Assembly: GCF_019598945.1 (NCBI RefSeq)
Contig: NZ_CP080598.1
Coordinates: 2,480,001-2,544,000, forward strand
DNA: 64,000 bases
Direction: 5' to 3'
Origin: Sphaerospermopsis torques-reginae ITEP-024
GTDB taxonomy: Bacteria > Cyanobacteriota > Cyanobacteriia > Cyanobacteriales > Nostocaceae
Translations under genes and position numbers: made by a program
Part shown: in pieces, positions 57,828 through 64,000 of the stretch
How the letters are laid out: every line of letters starts with the position of its first letter
Position numbering within the stretch: position 1 is the stretch's first letter
The notes under the pieces: generated by a model
The model's input: the letters and a program-made list of their open reading frames with translations, nothing else
Databases searched by the model: none
What the model was told of the DNA's origin: nothing

Positions 57828-59009
57828 ATGGTAAAACCACTCAAATCTAACTATTCTGTAGTTTGGACTCATAAAATTGCCGAAGTTCCTCAAACAGCCT
57901 GGGATGCTTTGGCTATGCCACTAAAAACTCCGTTTTTAGAATGGGATTGGTTGAATAATATGGAAACCTCCCATAGTGCTACAGCTAACGCTGGTTGGTT
58001 GCCAAATCACCTGACTTTATGGCGAGATAGAACATTAATTGCTGCTGCTCCACTTTATCTTAAAGGGCATAGTCAGGGGGAATTTGTTTTTGATCATCAA
58101 TGGGCTGATTTAGCTTATCGTATTGGTGTAGAATATTACCCCAAAATGTTGGGAATGTCGCCATTTACCCCGGCTGAAGGCTATCGCTTTTTAATTGCTC
58201 CTGGTGAAGATGAAGCAGAAATTACGGCAATGATGGTACATGAAATTGATGCTTTTTGCATCCAAAATAATATTTCTGGCTGTCATTTTCTGTATGTTGA
58301 TCCCCAATGGCGGCCTGTGTTGGAAAAACAAGGTTTCACGGCTTGGTTACACCATAGCTATATTTGGGAAAATGCTGATTTTCACGGTTTTGATGATTAT
58401 TTAAAAGTATTCAATGCTAATCAAAGGCGGAATATTAAAAGAGAACGTAAGGCAGTAGAAAAGGCTGGTTTACGACTGCAAGCTGTCACTGGTGAAGAAA
58501 TTCCTAAGTCGCTGTTTCCGTTAATGTATGAATTTTATGCAGATACCTGTGATAAGTTTGGTTGGTGGGGTAGTAAGTATCTGACCAAGCGATTTTTTGA
58601 AAGTTTATATCATAATTATCGTCATCGGGTGGTATTTTTCGCTGCTTATAATGATGCAGACCAGCGTCAACCTGTGGGGATGTCTTTTTGTCTATTTAAG
58701 GATGATAAACTATATGGACGCTATTGGGGAAGTTTTCAAGAAATAGATTGCTTACATTTTGATGCTTGTTATTATGCACCGATTGAGTGGGCGATCGCTC
58801 ACGGTATCCAAACTTTTGATCCCGGTGCGGGGGGAAGACATAAGAAACGGCGCGGTTTTCCAGCTAAACCTAATCACAGTCTACACCGATTTTACAATAA
58901 TCGTTTAGGACAAATCCTGCGTCCTTACATTCTAGAAGTGAATCAAATGGAAGAGGAGGAAATGAAGGCGATTAATGCAGAGTTACCTTTTAGTCAAAAT
59001 AATCGTTAA
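57828..59009 (+). CDS. GNAT/FemAB-like acyltransferase (peptidogalycan-biosynthesis family)
   Basis: The 393 residues fit the FemAB-like family found across bacteria. Typical segments are WDALAMPLKTPFLEWDWLNN, LYLKGHSQGEFVFDHQWADL, PFTPAEGYRFLIAPGED, FNANQRRNIKRERKAVEKAG and YYAPIEWAIAHGIQTFDPGA followed by GGRHKKRRGF. It resembles two tandem acetyltransferase folds. The substrate is unknown; a role in acylation or aminoacyl transfer is inferred from the fold only. No signal peptide. The ATG follows an STRR module directly, with no strong ribosome binding site. Confidence 0.85.
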   Translation: MVKPLKSNYSVVWTHKIAEVPQTAWDALAMPLKTPFLEWDWLNNMETSHSATANAGWLPNHLTLWRDRTLIAAAPLYLKGHSQGEFVFDHQWADLAYRIGVEYYPKMLGMSPFTPAEGYRFLIAPGEDEAEITAMMVHEIDAFCIQNNISGCHFLYVDPQWRPVLEKQGFTAWLHHSYIWENADFHGFDDYLKVFNANQRRNIKRERKAVEKAGLRLQAVTGEEIPKSLFPLMYEFYADTCDKFGWWGSKYLTKRFFESLYHNYRHRVVFFAAYNDADQRQPVGMSFCLFKDDKLYGRYWGSFQEIDCLHFDACYYAPIEWAIAHGIQTFDPGAGGRHKKRRGFPAKPNHSLHRFYNNRLGQILRPYILEVNQMEEEEMKAINAELPFSQNNR

Positions 59010-59079
59010 AAAATCAGGTTAAAGAATTACACTGGAAATGTAATGTAAAAAAACTCTGGCAATAATTTCTTTTTTTAGC

Positions 59080-59469
59080 ATGACTATGGATTTAATACTT
59101 GATGATTTAACCGCCATTGATGATAAACTTTCCCAACGTCATATTGATCTTGATCCCAATGGCTATTTCATTATTTACATTGACCGCAATGAACGGTTAA
59201 TTTATGCCAAACATTTTACAAATATAATTGATGAACGTGGTTTGGCTGTAGATCCAGAAACTGGTAAGGTGATTCCGGCACGGGGTAAGGTGGAAAGAAC
59301 TCACACAACCGTATTTAGCGGCCGCACTGCTAAAGAATTATGTGTGAAGATTTTTGAAGAAACTCAACCCTGTCCTGTGACTTTTTTAGACCATGCTGCT
59401 TATTTGGGAAGGGAATTTGTTCGCGCTGAAATTGCTTTAGTGACAGGTCAGGAATACGTGCAAGATTAA
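59080..59469 (+). CDS. DUF4346 family protein
   Basis: The 129-residue protein fits the small cyanobacterial DUF4346 family: HIDLDPNGYFIIYIDRNERL, IYAKHFTNIIDERGLAVDP and ETGKVIPARGKVERT, FSGRTAKELCVKIFEE and HAAYLGREFVRAEIALVTGQ. The domain is also found joined to dihydropteroate synthase-like proteins elsewhere, but a function is not known. Soluble, no signal. It follows the acyltransferase by 70 bases on the same strand and may share its transcript. The start could be the ATG at 59080 or at 59086 (MDLIL). Confidence 0.72.
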   Translation: MTMDLILDDLTAIDDKLSQRHIDLDPNGYFIIYIDRNERLIYAKHFTNIIDERGLAVDPETGKVIPARGKVERTHTTVFSGRTAKELCVKIFEETQPCPVTFLDHAAYLGREFVRAEIALVTGQEYVQD

Positions 59470-59592
59470 GAATAGTTATTAGTTATCAGTGATCAGGATA
59501 ACTGATCACTGATCAAAAAATTAAGCCATCATTATGAACTAAAAATCAAATTCTTCGTCAAGGAAAATATCAGTATTTGTAGAGGTAAAGTT

Positions 59593-60363
59593 ATGTCATC
59601 ACAACCGCTGCGGTATTTATTTTTAAGTGGTTTGAGTTTATCCTTATTTATCTGTAACTCCGTGGCCTTTGCTCAAACTGATAGTGTTGTTGTTCCCACA
59701 GTACCATCAGGTTCATCCACAACAATACCATCAGGTTCATCCACCAATATACCCACTTCTACCCCCGTTAATACTAGCACCAGATTTAGCTGTCAATATT
59801 ACAATGGTAGATATACAGTCATGTATCAACCCCAAAGCCAACCCGGTCAATTTTTTGCTTGGGCAGCACCTCAAGCATTAGGAGGTGGTTGGAGTCCGCA
59901 AAATCGTTGTCAGGCGATCGCCCAACGCTTAGAATTATACCGCCCAGATGGACTACAAGAACTGCAAATAGCCAGAGAAAATAACGAAAATATTATTTGT
60001 GTCACCACCGAAGCTAAACCCGGTTGTCGCATTGTTCTGACAGTACCAAGAGATAAAGACCCCTACGCTATCCGCAGTAGTATCTTCAGCAACTTAACTA
60101 CCGCAGACAACGGACAGCAAACTGTAGCCGTTAACACCTACACTAATCGTCATCCAGGAAGAGTCAACGAACTGTACAATTTAGGACGTAGACTTTTAGG
60201 AGATAAAAATACTGTTAATTCTTCAAACAATGGCATTAATTTAAAACCTTTTTTAGCTCCTGAAGATGGTGGTACAGCTACACAATTACGAAATGGAGTA
60301 TCAATTGGTAGTCCATCTCAACCACAAAAACAGACCATCTTAAATCCTCGTTTATTCCGTTGA
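59593..60363 (+). CDS. COP23-domain exported protein
   Basis: The 256-residue protein has a signal peptide (FLSGLSLSLFICNSVAFAQ). A short Ser/Pro repeat follows (PSGSSTTIPSGSSTNIP, from two copies of CCATCAGGTTCATCCAC). The COP23 domain comes next, named after a circadian oscillating protein of Cyanothece: RFSCQYYNGRYTVMYQPQSQ, PGQFFAWAAPQALGGGW, RCQAIAQRLELYRPDGL and a second Cys pair (IICVTTEAKPGCRIVL). The four Cys residues probably form disulfides outside the cytoplasm. ATG with AGAGGTAAAG ahead. The function is unknown. Confidence 0.82.
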   Translation: MSSQPLRYLFLSGLSLSLFICNSVAFAQTDSVVVPTVPSGSSTTIPSGSSTNIPTSTPVNTSTRFSCQYYNGRYTVMYQPQSQPGQFFAWAAPQALGGGWSPQNRCQAIAQRLELYRPDGLQELQIARENNENIICVTTEAKPGCRIVLTVPRDKDPYAIRSSIFSNLTTADNGQQTVAVNTYTNRHPGRVNELYNLGRRLLGDKNTVNSSNNGINLKPFLAPEDGGTATQLRNGVSIGSPSQPQKQTILNPRLFR

Positions 60364-60372
60364 TCAACATCA

Positions 60373-60491
60373 CTATAGCATTTACCAAGCTAGTGAGGTA
60401 CAGAGTTTTTTATCTTAGGTAATTGGGAATTGGGAATTGGGAAAAGTAAATAAATTAGGGTGTACCTCATGAGACTGGGAAACGCTATATA
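60373..60491 (-). mobile_element. MITE with TATAGCGTTTCCC ends and STRR core, copy 2
   Basis: On the minus strand it reads TATAGCGTTTCCCAGTCTCA, then TGAGGTACAC, and ends TGTACCTCACTAGCTTGGTA, then AATGCTATAG. It matches copy 1 (54861-54968), but the core heptamer is TTCCCAA rather than TTCCCTG. Confidence 0.75.
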
Positions 60492-61485
60492 CATCTGTTG
60501 GTAATTCAATGTGCATGATTTGAAACCCGTTCTAGGGACAATTCATGAATTGTCCCTAAATTCATTTTCTCCAGAGGTTTATTGAGTGACACTTAAATAT
60601 GCAAAAATCATAAAATTTTGCATATTTAGACACAGAGAAACTTAAATTACTATACTCTAAAAGTTTGCACTTTTTGAGCATAAAAATGGCGATTACGATC
60701 TTAAATGTTACTGCATTTTTTTTGAGAGCGTGTATACAATAACGTTTAATAAAATGGATTTTAGCTTCCGACCTTTGTAAAATAAATGTGAATATAATTT
60801 AGTTATATAAACAAAATATCTCAATTTATTATATATAGTCGTAGGCAGGATGATCACATCAATTTATAATAAAAGTCTTAGTAAAATAGAGTTTTATTCC
60901 TCAATTCTGCTATGGTAATCCTACCCCATTTTTGAGAAAATATGTAGTAAAAATCCTTGTTTTATAAGGATTTGAGGCTTTATTAACTCTCAATGATCAT
61001 ATAGGATTGCTATATATAACAATAATATTTGATTTTGCAGAATAAATCAGTATACCTTGATTCTTTATTTTATTTTCCCTATTTGCTGTTAATAGTTCCT
61101 GAAAATCTATAATTTTGCAGCTTACCACTATGGTAATTGCTATATAAATTGAGAATTTGCAACTAATATAACAGTTTAAAAGTATTTTTAATCAACATCA
61201 ATAAATCCTTGTTTACATTAGTGGCATCTATTATTTGGACTAGCTTAAAATTCAAAAAAACTATATAAAAAATGGATAAGAAAAATATGAAATTCTTGTA
61301 AAAGTTTCATTTTAGTTGTTGTCCATAAAAAGTTTTTAGATTAAATGAAGGAACTAGAAACAGGAAAGCAATATTTGTCAAAAGCTCACAGTCAAAAGAT
61401 TTAACCACAATGACAATGGGCTGGACAAATACTGCAATTTGAATTTGTTTCAATTTCAGTTTACCATTTTATTAAGGTATAGACA
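60492..61485. other. A+T-rich gene-free region ahead of the RTX gene
   Basis: About one kilobase with no supported gene. It includes the perfect palindrome TAGGGACAATTCA-TGAATTGTCCCTA at 60533-60558. The rest is very A+T-rich, and the promoter of the RTX gene must lie here. AAGG stands 10 bases ahead of the ATG. Confidence 0.55.
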
Positions 61486-63348
61486 ATGTCAAATACACTC
61501 TTTGGGGATGATGCCAATAATGTCCTATATGGTGGTGCTGGTAACGATACTATCTACGGACAAGGAGGCAATGATACTCTGTACGGACAAGAAGGTAATG
61601 ACACTCTCATAGGTGGTACAGGTGCTGATAGTCTCATCGGTGGAAATGGTAACGATACCTATGTTGTTGATAACTCAGGGGATCAAGTCATTGAAAATGC
61701 TAATGAAGGCACAGATACAGTCGTATCATTTATCAGTTATACCCTCGGAAATAATTTAGAAAACCTTGCTTTAATAGGTAACGAAAATATCAACGCTACA
61801 GGTAACGAACTGAATAATGGATTCTTGGGTAATGATGCTAATAATGTCCTAGATGGTGGACTTGGTAACGATAGTCTGTACGGACAGGGAGGTAATGACA
61901 CTCTCATAGGTGGTGAGGGTAATGACTACCTGGATGGTGGTACAGGTGTTGATAGTCTCATCGGTGGAAATGGTAACGATACTTATGTTGTTGATGGCTT
62001 AGGGGACGTAGTCATTGAAAATGCTAATGAAGGCATAGATGCAGTCATATCATCTATCAGTTATACCCTGGGAGATAATTTAGAAACCCTCATTTTAACA
62101 GGTCAGAACAATCTCAACGGAACAGGTAACAACCTAAATAATACACTCTTTGGGAATGATGTTAATAATGTCTTAGATGGTGGACTTGGTGACGATACTA
62201 TCTATGGACAAGCAGGTAATGACACTCTCATAGGTGGTGAGGGTAATGACACTCTCATAGGTGGTACAGGTGCTGATAGTCTGATCGGTGGAGTTGGTAA
62301 CGATATCTATGTTGTTGATGAATTAGGGGACGTAGTCATTGAAAATGCTAATGAAGGCATAGATACAGTCGTATCATTTATCAGTTATCACCTGGGAGAT
62401 CATTTAGAACGTCTGTCTTTGATAGGTGAGAACAATATCAACGGTGCAGCTAACGACCTGAATAATGCCATGTTGGGTAATGATGGTAATAATTTCCTAG
62501 ATGGTGGCAGTGGTAACGATAATCTGTCTGGACAGGGAGGTAATGACACTCTCATAGGTGGTGAGGGTAATGACACTCTCACAGGTGGCGTTGGTATGGA
62601 CGCTTTCCGTTTCACTAGTTTAGATGGAGGAATTGATACAATTACCGATTTTGAATCTGGAACAGATCAAATTCAAATAGATAGCAATGGTTTTACTGGT
62701 TTAGCAATTGGTCAATTAAGCGCAGAAGCTTTTACTTTTGGCGCAGGTGTGACTTCAGCTACTAGCAGCACCCATAGATTTATTTTCAACACTACCAATG
62801 GTGATTTATTCTTTGATGCCGATGGTGATGGTGCTGGAGCTAGTGTGAAGATCGCAACTCTGAGTAATTCTGCTAGTTTGAGTCACTCTGATATCTTTGT
62901 GAATATCAACGTTACAGGTAACGACCTGAATAATGTGCTGTTGGGTAATGATGATAATAATGTCTTAGATGGTGGCATTGGTAATGATACTCTCTATGGA
63001 CAAGGAGGTAATGACACTCTCGTAGGTGGCGTTGGTATGGACGCTTTCCGTTTCACTAGTTTAGATGGAGGAATTGATACAATTACGGATTTTGAATCTG
63101 GAACAGATAAAATCCAAATAGATAGCAGTGGTTTTACTGGTTTAGCAATCGGTCAATTAAGCGCAGAAGCTTTTACTTTTGGCGTAGGTGTGACTTCAGC
63201 TACTAGCAGCACCCATAGATTTATTTTCAATACTACCAATGGTGATTTATTCTTTGATGCCGATGGTGATGGTGCTGGAGCTAGTGTGAAGATCGCAACT
63301 CTGAGTAATTCTGCTAGTTTGAGTCACACTGATATCTTTGTGATTTAG
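61486..63348 (+). CDS. RTX calcium-binding repeat protein
   Basis: The 620-residue protein is made almost only of RTX nonapeptides (GGxGxDxxx: GGAGNDTIYGQGGNDTLYGQ and so on). A larger unit of about 115 residues recurs three times: SLIGGNGNDTYVVD, VIENANEG, SFISYTLGNNLE, LNNxxxGND. The C-terminal third has two nearly identical modules, each starting MDAFRFTSLDGGIDTITDFE, carrying FNTTNGDLFFDADGDGAGAS and ending SLSHSDIFV. That end is typical of the type I secretion signal region of such proteins. There is no N-terminal signal peptide and no catalytic domain, so it is probably a secreted surface or matrix protein that folds with calcium. Confidence 0.88.
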   Translation: MSNTLFGDDANNVLYGGAGNDTIYGQGGNDTLYGQEGNDTLIGGTGADSLIGGNGNDTYVVDNSGDQVIENANEGTDTVVSFISYTLGNNLENLALIGNENINATGNELNNGFLGNDANNVLDGGLGNDSLYGQGGNDTLIGGEGNDYLDGGTGVDSLIGGNGNDTYVVDGLGDVVIENANEGIDAVISSISYTLGDNLETLILTGQNNLNGTGNNLNNTLFGNDVNNVLDGGLGDDTIYGQAGNDTLIGGEGNDTLIGGTGADSLIGGVGNDIYVVDELGDVVIENANEGIDTVVSFISYHLGDHLERLSLIGENNINGAANDLNNAMLGNDGNNFLDGGSGNDNLSGQGGNDTLIGGEGNDTLTGGVGMDAFRFTSLDGGIDTITDFESGTDQIQIDSNGFTGLAIGQLSAEAFTFGAGVTSATSSTHRFIFNTTNGDLFFDADGDGAGASVKIATLSNSASLSHSDIFVNINVTGNDLNNVLLGNDDNNVLDGGIGNDTLYGQGGNDTLVGGVGMDAFRFTSLDGGIDTITDFESGTDKIQIDSSGFTGLAIGQLSAEAFTFGVGVTSATSSTHRFIFNTTNGDLFFDADGDGAGASVKIATLSNSASLSHTDIFVI

Positions 63349-63387
63349 TAAAATATTTAGTTATATCATGTCCGGTTCAATACTTAT

Positions 63388-63479
63388 AGGACTTACGCAA
63401 GATGTGACTTAAAACTTTATTCTTGTGTAGGGGTAATTCATGAATTACCCCTACTTTCGTTCCCTTTTACGTAAGTCCT
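63388..63479. mobile_element. MITE-like element with AGGACTTACG ends (92 bp)
   Basis: The left end AGGACTTACGCAA pairs with the right end TTACGTAAGTCCT. In the middle is a perfect 28-bp palindrome, GTAGGGGTAATTCA-TGAATTACCCCTAC (63427-63454). No open frame. A half-end match is found beside the truncated toxin at 17737-17748. Confidence 0.72.
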
Positions 63480-64000
63480 GACTTAATATCTGTTGAGGTT
63501 GGTAATTGGTTATTGGTAGTTGGAAAAACAATTAAAACAATTATTAACTAATCAGTTATTTTCTAAGTAATTACCCGGACTTGATACTTATCAGGGTATA
63601 TTTTGACGATGAAGGTGAAAAGTTCTGTTTTTGGTTTTTGGATTATTTATTGGATTATTTATAGGTTTAATTAGGGTTGGCTGAGACAAATCTACTCAGC
63701 CAGCCCTAATTACTACATCTGTTCCTGAAACTGGGATTGACAATTTGTTTTTTCCATAATCAGGTAAAATTTATAAGTTTTTTGACTTAAATGCCAGTTT
63801 GAGGTTGCAATTTCCAAAAATTGTGATAGCTTGGTACGATATCCTTAAATACTAATACCTCTATCAGTGAGCTATACAAAAGTGTATTAGTTTACTGTGG
63901 GGATATTTATTGGCTATATGTGCTATGAACCTATAGAAAAAGGACTAAAGTAAAAAAAACAGTGATAAAAAGAACATTGTTTTCAACCAGAGATCAACGG
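63480..64000. other. Gene-free right end of the window
   Basis: No supported gene on either strand in these 520 bases. The only structure is the hairpin at 63670-63710. Confidence 0.5.
63670..63710. repeat. Strong hairpin, 16-bp stem
   Basis: ATTAGGGTTGGCTGAG pairs with CTCAGCCAGCCCTAAT with one G-T wobble over a 9-base loop. There is no T-tract, and no gene end lies within 300 bases, so it looks like a small palindromic repeat rather than a terminator. Confidence 0.6.

Overview
The window comes from a filamentous, probably heterocyst-lineage cyanobacterium (Nostocales; the Anabaena/Dolichospermum/Aphanizomenon side is an inference). The evidence is an rbcL-rbcX-rbcS operon with form IB Rubisco, a ccmK3-ccmK4 beta-carboxysome pair, a plant-type [2Fe-2S] ferredoxin, biliverdin reductase, an hmp (hormogonium motility) chemotaxis-like locus, a HetZ-related protein, roughly 30 HIP1 palindromes (GCGATCGC), and short tandem heptamer repeats (STRRs) in most intergenic regions. 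Base composition is A+T-rich and even; no plasmid, phage or intact insertion sequence is visible.

Layout. 0-3 kb: 3' end of a Ser/Thr kinase, an anchored type-I periplasmic binding protein, and tilS. 3-15 kb: the hmp locus, with hmpF on the minus strand and a broken PatA-type regulator (hmpA position), hmpB (CheY), hmpC (CheW), hmpD (MCP) and hmpE (CheA hybrid) on the plus strand. 15-23 kb: prolyl oligopeptidase, a DUF433 antitoxin with a truncated toxin, thioredoxin, prmA, serA, an Uma2-type nuclease, panB. 23-28 kb: MITE and gene remnant, then rbcLXS and an unrecognised small gene. 28-34 kb: Uup-type ABC-F protein, DUF1824, prohibitin-like protein, ABC exporter. 34-37 kb: carboxysome satellite genes (CcmS-like, ccmK3, ccmK4) with a coiled-coil protein and an alpha/beta hydrolase. 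38-44.4 kb: HetZ-related protein, Dps, a broken sulfiredoxin, SpoIID protein, petF, bvdR-map. 44.6-51.6 kb: an exported three-subunit molybdenum hydroxylase, 80-bp repeat arrays, a broken DUF29 gene and a damaged xdhC/mocA pair. 51.6-57 kb: PstS-like/DUF4912 protein and a sensor histidine kinase. 57-64 kb: RibD-like pseudogene, FemAB-like acyltransferase, DUF4346, COP23, and an RTX repeat protein.

The most notable feature is gene decay beside intact machinery. Seven loci in 64 kb carry visible lesions: hmpA, a DUF5615-type toxin, a helicase-like remnant, srx, DUF29, xdhC/mocA and ribD-like. Three of these lesions are exact short tandem duplications (4, 4 and 30 bp). Functionally this hits the response regulator of an otherwise complete motility signalling array and the maturation factors of an otherwise complete molybdoenzyme.

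The intergenic space is a second layer of interest. It contains at least four families of small palindromic or MITE-like elements, several embedded in or carrying STRR arrays; a two-armed STRR module found three times; and two opposed arrays of about 80-bp repeats around 49 kb. All calls come from reading the sequence and knowledge of families; no database search was run.
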